Origin: Mixophyes australis
Taxonomy: Eukaryota; Chordata; Amphibia; Anura; Limnodynastidae
Assembly (NCBI GenBank): GCA_036250195.1
Contig: JAVHZZ010000002.1
Span: forward strand, 69,058,205 to 69,122,204
Direction: 5' to 3'
Length of the DNA stretch: 64,000 nucleotides
A model generated the notes under the pieces. It did no database searches. It was not told the origin of the DNA and saw only the letters and a program-made list of their open reading frames with translations. This document shows, piece by piece, positions 47,455 to 57,502 of the stretch. Each line of letters starts with the position of its first letter. Positions within the stretch are counted from its first letter, which is position 1. Both the position numbers and the translations under genes were made by a program.

Positions 47455-48144
47455 TATGTCCCCTAGTGTATCTGTAGTTTTATACATAAAGTTAGCTTTA
47501 AGTTCAGTGAGCCACATACATTTTACATTGAATAAATTCTACCTATACTTTTAGCCTGCACTAAATCTATTGTACTATAGAACTGTGGGAATGAAAAACA
47601 ATTCTAACAGTATGAGCTCTTGAAATCAATGTTGATGTAAGTTACCCTTATAAAAAGGGCAATTCTCCTTGGTTATGGACCGCCATATGGAAACAGTTAT
47701 CACCAGTAAGGTTGATGGAGGTCAGTCCAAGAAAAAGAAATATGCCTGGCGCTTTTATAGCATTCATGTTCCTGAGTTTCCCCACCAAAATTTCATAAAG
47801 TGTGTTCACAAGGATTTAAGTAACCAGATCCTGAAAAAGCAGTGGAAATATTTCAGAGGTTTTGAGTTATTTTTTTTTCTTTTTAAGATAAAATTCTGTA
47901 TAAAAATGATCCAAAAGTTTCATCCTTTTAAGAGAGTATGATGAAAGATGCATTATGTTTTGAATTTCCTCTATTTGCTTTGGATTTTTTACAGGAATGT
48001 TTCAGGTTCAAATTTTCCACTTGTTACGTGGAGAAGTCTCTGAAACAGCAGTTTCTTTCACATTGAGCTGTAATATTATAAATACGTTGGTGCACGTCAC
48101 TAGTAAAACATTCTGATTTGATCAAATTGCTAAAATGACTGCTC
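47455..48144. other. Intron 1 stretch, no gene recognised
   Basis: A 90-residue ORF at 47669-47941 shows no known domain and no splice context. The fragment GTCCAAGAAAAAGAAATATG with the preceding KVDG-like reading may be chance. Confidence 0.35.
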
Positions 48145-48152
48145 CTATAGAG

Positions 48153-48442
48153 CATACTTGCCAACATTTCTTTTTCTTTTTCCGGGAGATGCCGGCTGGG
48201 ACGTGGGCGTGCAGGGGGCGGGGCGGCGAAATCGCGTCATTTTGGCCCCGCCCCCGTGACGGAATGACGCAAATCGCGTCATCTTACAGCGGGGGCGGGG
48301 CTAAACGCCGCGATTCCGGGTGAATCGCGGCGTTTAAACTGAATTTTTCCCACTTCCTATCAGGGAGATTGCCACACTCGTCCTGGAGACTCTCGCAAAA
48401 TGCGGGAGTCTCACGGACAATCCGGGAGAGTTGGCAAGTATG
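48153..48442. mobile_element. hAT-type MITE, 290 bp, with exact 8-bp target duplication
   Basis: Ends CATACTTGCCAAC and GTTGGCAAGTATG are exact inverses. The duplication CTATAGAG is at 48145-48152 and 48443-48450. GC-rich interior with paired GGCGGGGC/GCCCCGCCCC and AACGCCGCGATTC/GAATCGCGGCGTT arms, and CTCCCG motifs shared with 15510-15790. Confidence 0.93.
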
Positions 48443-48630
48443 CTATAGAGGGGAAACAAAATTGTGCTTTTATACACACAATGAAATATTTATTTCATAT
48501 TTTAAAGAAACCAATGTAATTTTAAGCTTTGACAAGTTGCCTTGAAAAACGTACTGATCCTAAGATATAAACATGTTTGTATGACAGTGTAAATACCGAA
48601 CAGTGATTCAAATATTTGGGTAGCTAGAAC

Positions 48631-48655
48631 GTTTTTTTTTTTTTTTTTTTTTTTT
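48631..48655. repeat. Poly-T run
   Basis: About 25 consecutive T, on the transcribed sense strand of tensin intron 1; possibly the A-tail of an inverted retroposon. Confidence 0.9.
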
Positions 48656-48844
48656 GTAGGAACCTTCTGTATCTCTTCTTTACTTCTTTATAAGTGTTTT
48701 TTATATATCTTCAGGTCACCTGCTGTTTAACATTGTTCTGTTACAAGGGGGAGCAGCTGCCCACCCTTGGCCAGTCCCCCACCATTTTCCTAGCTGGTGA
48801 TATAGTTTCAGTTGGGACTGGTCATGCTTAAACATAGTTGCAGT

Positions 48845-49400
48845 GCCATATTTGCCAACTTGGAGTTATGTGGCAATTATGGTAGGGGGCATGGTGATGC
48901 CATGACGTCACCGTAGTCCAGTCACTGACCCCTAATGCGAATTGTGGCATTGCCTGGTGGAGGTGGGAATTAATGATGCAATTCATGACATTAAGGCCTA
49001 CCTACCCTGGAATAGGGAGGGTGTCTGCTCTTCCGGGTAGTCCTGGAGAGTAGGTAACCGGGTAGTCCTGAGAGGAGGCCACCGAGAAGTCCAGGAGAGC
49101 AGGCCTAATAGAAGAAATCACAATGATAGTAAAGTGCTAGGATTACTTCTCTTACTGTCATTCCTACCAATAGGTAAATATTACTACAGGCATGGGGTAA
49201 CTTGCCAACTTTTGTTGCTCCCCTCCAGGATATTCCAGAGGGGAGGTCAAGTGTGGGAGGGGATGTTCATGTCATTGGTGTTTAATGACACGTCGTTCCA
49301 CCCTGCCTCCTCACCAGATCTGGGAGTGTGGATGCTCTTCCAGGAGTTGGGAGGACTGCCCGAAATTTGACAGCCTCCCGAACATTCCTGGACAGTAGGC
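48845..49400. mobile_element. Two diverged relatives of the 48153 MITE family
   Basis: TTTGCCAACTTGGAG with later TCCTGGAGAGTAGG, and ACTTGCCAACTTTTG with TTCCTGGACAGTAGGCAATG, resemble the TTGCCAAC start and the CTCC-rich body of the 48153 and 15510 elements. Ends are too decayed to place. Confidence 0.45.
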
Positions 49401-50099
49401 AATGATGGGCATGGGTGAATTACAGAGCTGGACTAAGATTTGTGGGGGACCCCTGCCATGATTTTTGCTGGTAATGTGCATGCTGCCTAGTGAGTGCTAA
49501 AGAGTGGACCAATAGAAAGCCACTCACTTCCTGCAGCTTCCTTTTAATGCTTGCAGTAACACCCTTTCTCCTGCTTATTTGCCATTTTATTGTTGAGGCC
49601 GTGGGCAATTAGTTTACTTGCTCCCTAGATACCCAAGCTATAAACTGGCATTGATTAATTACAGCCAGACAGAAGCGTCCATTATCTGTCCTGCTCCTCC
49701 CGGTACTGGAAGATTGACATCAGTCACAGCACAGCAAAGCAGATGTTATGTGTTATGTCATATGTGTTGTGTGCAGGGGATCTTATTAAGATTTGTCTGT
49801 CCGTCTTGGCACTGCTACTAAAAAGGAGGAAACTCACTGGGTGCTGACATTTGGGAGCTGTTATTAGTGCTCTGGGTGCCTCACATTCTGTGTACTTTGG
49901 CAGAAAGGAATTCAGTGAGTGAGAAGCAGCCAGAGAAGTAAGTGTAAGTAGTACATTAAGTAGGATAGAGCAGGTTAATAGCAGCTCATTACTGCACGTG
50001 TCTCTTTCCGGGGCAGCACAAGGAGTGGGTGACTAATTCTAGTGACATGACAGCTATATGCTCAGGGCATATGAGTTCTTCTGTATACTGGTCACATGA
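49401..50099. other. Intron 1 stretch, no gene recognised
   Basis: No exon or repeat is identified. Confidence 0.4.
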
Positions 50100-50590
50100 T
50101 GGAGCTTTAAGGTTGCACTGTATAGTATGGGCATGGGAGCTGTACTTTATACTGTGTGTATGATAGTATTCTGTGTGCTAAGGTTCTCTGGAGCTGCAGA
50201 GTATACTGGGACATAGGTGCTGCACTGTAGATTAATGGCAGCTCTGCAAGAGCTTGTGATGGCGTTGTACTATATAGAGAGGTTATGGGAACTCTGCTGT
50301 ATTGTGAGGCCATGGAAACAGTACTATAAATTGTGAATATAGGAGCTGTACTGTATACTAAGTGCTTGAGAGCTCTATATATCGGGCTTTGGAGCCGTAC
50401 TATATACTGTAAGTATGGGAGACTTCTGAGCTGTAGTGTACAAAGAGGGTATAAGAACCATAGTGTATACTGTGGGAGCTCAACTATATACTGGGGGCAT
50501 GGAAGTCATATTGTATACTGTGAGCAGATTAGTTTTAGCTGTATACTGTTGTCTTGGGTGCTTTACTTAATACTGGGGGCTTAGGCAGAA
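50100..50590. repeat. Degenerate minisatellite (TGTATACTGTGGGCATGGGAG type)
   Basis: GAGCTGTACT(G/T)TATACTG and GGGCATGG recur irregularly every 40-45 bp with strong divergence: an old array. Confidence 0.6.
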
Positions 50591-50750
50591 CCGTAGCTAG
50601 AAATGTTTGCACCTGGTACAAGAAGGAAATGTGATGCCCTCAGACTCTCAATTTTATCCAAATTAATATAAAATATTATTTCCCTGCACCCCCCTTTAAG
50701 TTTGCGCCCTGGGCGGCCGCCCCTCTTGCACAGCCCTAGTTATGGCCCTG
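50586..50750. mobile_element. hAT-like MITE, about 165 bp
   Basis: Left CAGAACCGTAGCTAG and inverted right CAGGGCCATAACTAG are similar ends of a common hAT-type non-autonomous family; CCCTGGGCGGCCGCCC lies near the right end. No matching target duplication is visible. Confidence 0.5.
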
Positions 50751-50946
50751 TGCACAGGAGCTGACATCTCGGCTTATTCACACTTGCATTTCTCCTGCAT
50801 ACTCAGAGCATGAAAAATGCGTCCAAAAAGGTGCATTTTTTCATTTGGGGTTTCTTTTTATTACTTGGTTATAACACCATACATTTGAGTGAAATGGAAC
50901 AGATAAAAATTGGAAATAGAACAACACAATATACTTTTAGCATATT

Positions 50947-51116
50947 GGGATAAATTTATCAAGCTGCGGGTTTGAAAAAGTGGAGATGTTGTCTATAGCA
51001 ACCAATCAGATTCTAGCTGTCATTGTGTATAATGTACTAAATAAATGATAACTAGAATTGGTTGCTATAGGCAACATCTCCACTTTTTTGAAACCTACAG
51101 CTTGATAAATTTACCG
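50947..51116. mobile_element. Palindromic MITE (GGGG-TATTTACTAAAC family), copy 3
   Basis: Arms TTTGAAAAAGTGGAGATGTT and AACATCTCCACTTTTTTGAA with TTTATCAAGCTGC/GCTTGATAAA ends, as in copy 1. Confidence 0.88.
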
Positions 51117-52250
51117 CATTGAGAGTAATTATGAAATAAAAGTAAATTCTTTCTGTTTTACTGCACTTTTTATCCAGTTTTCACCTTTTCAAAATGCCTG
51201 AAAAGTGGATGAAAAGAGCTTAGGTAGGAATTTAGTCTCTTGAATGGACATTGTTCGTTGGGTAACTCATTGCACCCCATGGAAAATGTGGCAACCCTCC
51301 ACTGTTTGTTATTGACTACTTCACTGAGCAGCTGTATACTTTCCCTTGATGGAAACATCCAACCGCTGCATTTTTGTCATCCCAGTTTTTATTGTCAGTT
51401 TATTTCTGCTTATGAAAACACTTTAAGCACTTTCAATGTTGCCAAAAGAAAATTCTCAGTCATTCCAGCCATAAAGTAAAATCCCATAATATATTCCATA
51501 AAATATGTATTATCGTATTGTGGTATTTGTTAAATCTGAAAATGTGGAAATACCTTTTTTCCCACTGTTTTATTTGCTCCTGTCTTCTCCTGTGGCTTCA
51601 AAGGAGATGTGAAATAGTGCGGTGAGAGTCAGGAGAGATGTTCACTTACAGTGATGTTAATTTGCGATGGATTGGCTCGAAATTATATTTTTATAATGTT
51701 TTTATTATTATACTATTACATTTCAATTTATAAGATTGGTAATAGTTGTGGATAATCCAGCAGAGGCAATATAAGTGTATATGATATAATATTCGTTCCA
51801 TACAGGACAGTGAACGGGTTCTGGCCTGGATGAACAGTGTGGGTTATTAAATATGTGATAAAAAGCCCCGCCCCCCACTACTGTAAATGTAGAGGATATT
51901 AGAAGTCAGTTCGCTCACCATTATAAAGGCACAGAAAGGCCTGTACAGTCAGGGGAGGGCTGGCAAATTTTAGCTTGACTCAACTCAGCAGCTTATTAGG
52001 AATATTTTAAAGGGAAAAAAATACATGTGACCCAGCCCAGTGTAGCCCACAGCCACAGCCCCCCATCCCAGCCTGTTCCTTGGTAAATGATTTCTTGTTA
52101 CTCAGATGTTTTACTAATGGACACTGAAATGATAACATGAGAACAGATATTATTTACAGGGGTTTTTACATATATTAACTTGTGAATTATAATGCAGTAT
52201 CATGTAATACTTTAACCTAATGTTTCTTAGTGTGTTAAACTGTGCCCATC
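51117..52250. other. Intron 1 stretch, no gene recognised
   Basis: AT-rich, with a CCCCGCCCCCCACTACTG segment at about 51865. No element could be bounded. Confidence 0.4.
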
Positions 52251-52251
52251 A

Positions 52252-52998
52252 CAACTCTCTTTCGCCCATCATAACCTTCTTCCATCCATCACAACCTTCT
52301 TCCAGCCACCACAGCCATCTTCCACCATCACAATCCCCTTCCACTCATCATCATCGTCAACATTTATTTATATAGCGCCATCAAATTTCGTAGTGCTTTA
52401 CAATTGGCAATCCTCTTCCATCTATTACAATCTTCTTCCACAAATCACAATATCACAACCCTCTTTCAGCCATCACAATCCTCTTCTGCCCATCATAATT
52501 CTCTTCCACCCACCACAACCCTCTTCCACCCATCACAACCCTCTTCCACCCACTACAACTCTCTTCCACCCACTACAACTCTCTTTCACCCACTACAACT
52601 CTATTCCACCCACTACAACCCTCTTCTACCCACTACAACCTTCTTCTACATACTACAACCCTCTTCCTCCCATCACAACCCTCTTCCACCCATCACAGCC
52701 CTCTTCCACCCACTACAACTCTCTTCCACCCACTACAACTCTCTTCCACCCACTGCAACACTCTTCTACCCACTACAACCCTCTTCTACATACTACAACT
52801 CTCTTCTACATACTGCAACCCTCTTCTACCCACTACTACTCTCTTCCACCCACTACAATCCTATTTTACCCTCTACAACACTCTTCTACCCACTACAACC
52901 CTATTTCACCCGCTATAGCTCTTTTCTACCCACTAAACCCTCTTCCAGGCCACCACAGCCCTCTTCCGCCCACCACAACCTTCTTCTACCCACCACAA
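52252..52998 (+). repeat. 19-bp pyrimidine-rich minisatellite in intron 1
   Basis: Units of CTCTTCCACCCACTACAAC type, about 35 copies, more diverged at the left (CATCACAACCTTCTTCCA) and interrupted by a SINE tail at about 52343-52405. On the tensin sense strand it is almost free of G and carries CTCTTC/TCTTC in nearly every unit. It ends about 340 bp before exon 2. Two plus-frame ORFs of Pro/Thr/His/Leu/Ser residues are products of the 19-bp period. Confidence 0.92.
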
Positions 52999-53336
52999 AT
53001 TGCCAGCTCTCCCTTTTCCAAATGCATGAGGGTAAGGTTTCACTTATAATATTTTATGTACTATACCATCTTTGAAACAAAACACCAAAGCAATAAATAT
53101 ATTTTGTTCAAATAGAGCAGCTGTGAGACTGTTGTTTTCTCTGTTGTGCATTGAGATTCTTATTTTTATGGTTTCTTGTTTTTCTTTTGTTGTTTTCATT
53201 TGTACACATATTATGTAAACCCATCATTTCTGGACTGTTTTTGTGTATAGATTCCAAGGAGTCCATTACTTTAGTCTCCCACTGACTCTGTTATACTTGT
53301 GGTCTCTATTTAATCTCAATGTTGTTTCCTCTGCAG

Positions 53337-53442
53337 CCCGCGGGGGGTGAGCGTCATCTTTTCCAGGAGAAAGTGCTGAGAAAGAAGAGGCTGTGCGCCG
53401 CTTGTAGTGAGCCCATCATATCCCAAGGCAGTGTCTGCAGGG
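53337..53442 (+). CDS. TNS2: Tensin (TNS2-like) coding exon 2, first part of the C1 domain
   Basis: Acceptor GTTTCCTCTGCAG before 53337, donor AGGG|GTAAGC after 53442. It encodes residues 23-57 plus the first base of codon 58. It holds the C1 ligands H29, C42, C45 and C56 in the spacing H-x12-C-x2-C-x10-C, within HLFQEKVLRKKRLCAAC and SEPIISQGSVC. The x10 spacing is shorter than in phorbol-ester-binding C1 domains and fits tensin-type atypical C1 domains, so lipid second-messenger binding should not be assumed. The exon is 106 nt, so skipping it would shift the frame. Confidence 0.85.
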
Positions 53443-54133
53443 GTAAGCAGTAATAACTATTTATATATTTCCAATGTTACTGGCATTTTCTAGCATAGCA
53501 AGGTAGTGTATGTAGAAAATAATGTACTATTGCAAAATATAAGAATGTTAGAAGGCACCAAGGAGAGACCTGCAGCCTCATTCTTTACATTGGTTACTGA
53601 ATTCCAAGGTGACTGCTAATATCCTTTCCAATAAGGGCGTACTGTAGCATGCCACTTGCAATAGCTTTACATAACTCAGTGCTCTTGCTTCCAGAGCTGG
53701 GCATCTTTTTAGGCATGTCTCCACACCTCTTCTTGTCTGTTATATTTTGTAGCCAAAATGGTTTTGCTCATTGCACATTACTGTATCATCTCTATTTCTG
53801 TGCCTGCTGTCTGTTGGCTGACTGACCATCTGTTCCTGATCCAACCTGTTTTTGACCACCGCAGTCTGCTCAATACCTTGACCATTGTCCTGCCTTTCCT
53901 GCTCCTTGGTGTGTTTCTAACTTTGTCTGTGTCGTATACTATTGTCTCATGGTCACTACACTGTCAAATGCTCCTAAGTGGGTTTAGTCCATTACCTCAG
54001 TGCAGGCATCCCTGGCAATGACCAGACACTCATTAGGCTCTGAACCAGCACCAGCTAGGAACAGCAAGGTGGGTCAACTAAGTTTCAATTTAAAACAAAG
54101 CAAATTGCTTGTATAAGCTGATTCTCATATCTG
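53443..54133. other. Intron 2 start, no feature recognised
   Basis: Unique-looking intronic sequence. A hydrophobic ORF at 53758-54021 lacks splice context and any domain. Confidence 0.45.
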
Positions 54134-54308
54134 GGGGTATATTTACTAAACTGTGGGTTTGAAAAATTGGAGATGTTGCCTATAGCAACCAATCAGATTC
54201 TAGTTATCATTTATTTAGTACATTCTACAAAATGACAGCTAGGATATGATTGGTTGCTATAGGCAACATCTCCACTTTTTCACGTCCGCGGTTTAGTAAA
54301 TATACCCC
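54134..54308. mobile_element. Palindromic MITE (GGGG-TATTTACTAAAC family), copy 4, with 3-bp target duplication
   Basis: Exact inverted ends GGGGTATATTTACTAAAC and GTTTAGTAAATATACCCC, flanked by CTG on both sides. The 3-bp duplication and G-start ends suggest a Harbinger-type mover. Confidence 0.9.
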
Positions 54309-56217
54309 CTGGAGTGTTCTACATTCTCTGGCAGTTTAAAAAAATTAATTACTTGACACAAATATATTGGCTGCTTGATTTGACTGATTCTGAAATTCGG
54401 TAGAAAAGTCACTGATGGCAGATTAATTAACAATTTAATCTCAATTCGCCAAAATTCAGCCAATAAATGACTGCTACTGGAGAATTGGACAACCCCATCC
54501 CTGTTTAGAGAATAGTAGCGACCAACAAAGGTCTTTTTCCAGAACACCACTCCTCTATTATTTTTTACTTATTTCCTATGGGGGCTTGTCTAGCAAGTAT
54601 TAACGGGACTAGCACCGCAACGCTCTGTGCCAATCCTGGCTTCACAGGACCGGATCTGTTACGCACAAATAAATAAATACACAAAGCATTCCCCTCTCCC
54701 CAAGTCCTCAACCATCTCCGTGGCTAGACAGTCTGAGCTCGTTTCCACTGTTACAGGGAGACCTTGAGCATGGTGTCCCACTGCCATAGTGAAAACTAGC
54801 CCCACACTATGGGGCTCCCGGCTAGCCAACAACATTGGGACCCCTGGATTAGCAGCTTTGCCAACCCAGTGGTCCCAGTAGAGTGGACAGGGGTCCTTAA
54901 TGGTCTTCTTTCACAGTCAATCTTAATTAGACCATACGGGGGAAAATAATTTGTCTTGATCCATTGTAGTACAAAAGTCAGAAAAATCCCAGTAGGATAA
55001 TGACCCACCCAGTCATTTGCGCTGACCGACATACTGTACAACTCGACTGACATACAATATTCAAGGAGATAAGCATTTGCAGATGCCAAGTCCACCTGCA
55101 AGTGTGCTTCTCTATCAGACAACGATGGCAGAGGAAGCCTCAGGTTCCATCTGAAGACTCCTCTGACACAGGGTACTTCTACACCAGCGGTGGGAAATAG
55201 GTGGCCTGTCGAGCCTTCACCTGTGGTCCTCCAGCCGGCTGCTCCTGAAGGTATTCTCTACTTTGTTAAAGCAGAGACTGAAACAGACTAGGGGCAGCCA
55301 ACATCCGCATCACGCGGCCTCTTCCGTACAATGCTCTCCCTCCTTTCTCTGGGCGGCCCCTTGGAAGGTCGGAAGGCTGCAGATGTCTCCGGAGAAGAAG
55401 GAGATGTCGCCCGTCACTGTTCTATACACTTCATTATACGGCAACCTATGGCTCTTCAGTTGCTCTGGCTGGCTAGCAGGATAGTCTGGGTTAGATTTGT
55501 TGTTCCACAACAGTTGTCTGTCTCTGCCATACACCATAGAGACTAATTTATTATTTTATACCATATTTAATGTTTAAGGACTTAACATGGCTAATTACTG
55601 TGCCGTGACATTGAATATGGACTATTATAGGTACATGTAATTTGCTTCTCCATCGGATGTAAACTTTCTTGTAAAACATAATCATGAAGCCAGCCATAAC
55701 AGAATTAAGTTAGTGGGGTAATACACAACACATCTATGTTTATACTTTTTAACGTAACATGTTTTTACCACATTTTGTTTTGTATATGAATTCATATCAG
55801 TGCTGTTTGTAGCCAAGAATTGTGCAGTAACTATAAAACAGGAATATGTCACATGTGGAGTGGTCACTCGGGGGTCAGAATATTTATTCAACGCTGAGTT
55901 CCGAGCTGCAAAAGAAAACAATATGTTGCACCACCTGTTTTTATTTATATTTTCGCTTGGAACTCAATGTACAGTGAATGAAAACCATTGTGATTTATGG
56001 GCTCTGGGGCTTTACATCATTCTAATCAGAAATTAAGTTTAACTCTTTTTGGGGCAAAATGTCTAATGATTGCAATCAAGGTTTTAGTGTATTGTTAATG
56101 GTACACTGTATTTTACATGTGTTAACTGGCTATCAGCCTTGATAGTTCAAGTTGTGGCATGTTAACGAGTTATACTTTCTTTGTCTCTTGTCCAAAATAT
56201 GGATATGAAATTTATTT
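54309..56217. other. Intron 2 stretch, no gene recognised
   Basis: Around 55185 a CAGCGGTGGGAAATAGG segment resembles a hAT terminus, but no partner end could be fixed. ORFs at 54796-55122 and 55263-55546 show no known motifs. Confidence 0.4.
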
Positions 56218-56590
56218 ACAGTAGTAATCCTCAGGACAATATCCTAAACTCTCATGTCAGTCTACAAAAAATGGCATAAGCAGGAGAAATTTTGCATTTT
56301 GGAATCAAAGCCCAGACCTTAATCCAATGGAAATATTGTGGCAGGACCTGAAGCAGGGTGTTCATGAAAGAAAGCTCACCAACATCTGTGAGTTGAAGCA
56401 GTTCTGTAGGGAGCAATGGGCCTAAACTCCTCCAAGCAGATGTGCGGGATTGATCAGAAATTCAGTAAGCGCTTGATTGATGTCATTGCTGCTCAAGGAG
56501 GTCACGGCAGTTAATGAAAGCATAAAGTCACATACTTTTCCGACTAAGAAATTTAACGTTGGATTATTTTGATTAATAGATTAATATATA
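56218..56590 (+). mobile_element. Tc1-like transposon, 3' fragment
   Basis: TGGAATCAAAGCCCAGACCT, AATCCAATGGAAATATTGTG and GCTGCTCAAGGAGGTCA correspond to the last catalytic region and C-terminus of Tc1-like transposases, with frame breaks. Only the 3' part is present. It belongs to a different family from the next element. Confidence 0.85.
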
Positions 56591-56737
56591 TCTTTTTGTG
56601 TGTTATTTTATTGGGTGCTCGTTATCTATTTTTATGACTTAGATAAAGTACGAACACATTTAAGGTTACATTTATGTAGAAATTCAGAAAATTCTAAAGG
56701 GTTCACAAACTTCCTAGTACCAATGTGTGTATGTACA

Positions 56738-57502
56738 TACACCGATCAGCTACAACATAAAAAGCACTGATAAGTGAAGTGAATAACATTGATTATCTTG
56801 TTACAATGGCATCTGTCAAGGGGTAGGATATATTAGGCAGTAAGTGAACAGTCAGTTCTTGAAGTTGATATATTACAAGCAGGAACTATGGGCAAGCATA
56901 AGGATCTGACCAACTTTGACAAGAGCCAAATGGTGATGGCTATGTGATTGGGTCAGAGCATCTCCATGCATCCAGATGTACTATGGGAAGAAGGTAAGCT
57001 CACAGAGGCGGTGTGATGCGCTGCGCAATGTTTTGCTGGAACACCTCGGGTCCTGGCATTCATGTGGACATTACTTTGGCACGTACCACCTACCTAAACA
57101 TTGTTGCACAACAAGTCCACTGCTTCAAGGCAACGGTATTCACTGATGGCAGTGGCCTCTTTCAGCAGGATAATGTGGTCTGCCACACTGAAAGAATTGT
57201 TAAGGAATGGTTTGAGGAACTTGACAAACAGTTGAAGGTGTTGACTTGACCTCTAAATTTCTGAGATCTCTATCCGATCAAGTATCTGTTGGATGTACTG
57301 GAAAAACAAGTCCGAGCCATGGAGGCCCCACCTCGCTACTTACAGGATGTAAAGGATCTGCTGCTGACGTCATGGTGCCAGATACCACTGGACACCTTCA
57401 GAGGTCTTGTGGAGTCCATGCCTTGACGGGTCAGAACTGTTTTGGCGGCACAAGGGGGAATATTAGGCAGGTGGTTTTAATGTTATGGCTGATCAAGGTA
57501 TA
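56738..57502 (+). mobile_element. Internally deleted Tc1-like element
   Basis: The left end has ACCGATCAGC and the right end GGTTTTAATGTTATGGCTGA, inverted partners. The 5' part keeps ATGGGCAAGCATAAGGATCT (transposase start, reading MGKHKDLTNFDKSQ), then the middle is lost near 56960-57010. The 3' part keeps the LFQQDNVVCH catalytic motif (57162-57191) before a stop. Full elements are about twice as long. Not functional. Confidence 0.87.

Noticed and set aside
52393..53075. Two overlapping ORFs of over 215 residues rich in Pro, Thr, His, Ser and Leu
   Set aside because: They follow directly from a 19-bp repeat lacking stop codons in these frames; composition and periodicity are those of the minisatellite and there is no start or splice context.
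57013..57249. Transposase ORF as an active gene
   Set aside because: It is only the C-terminal catalytic part of an internally deleted Tc1-like element, lacking the DNA-binding domain.
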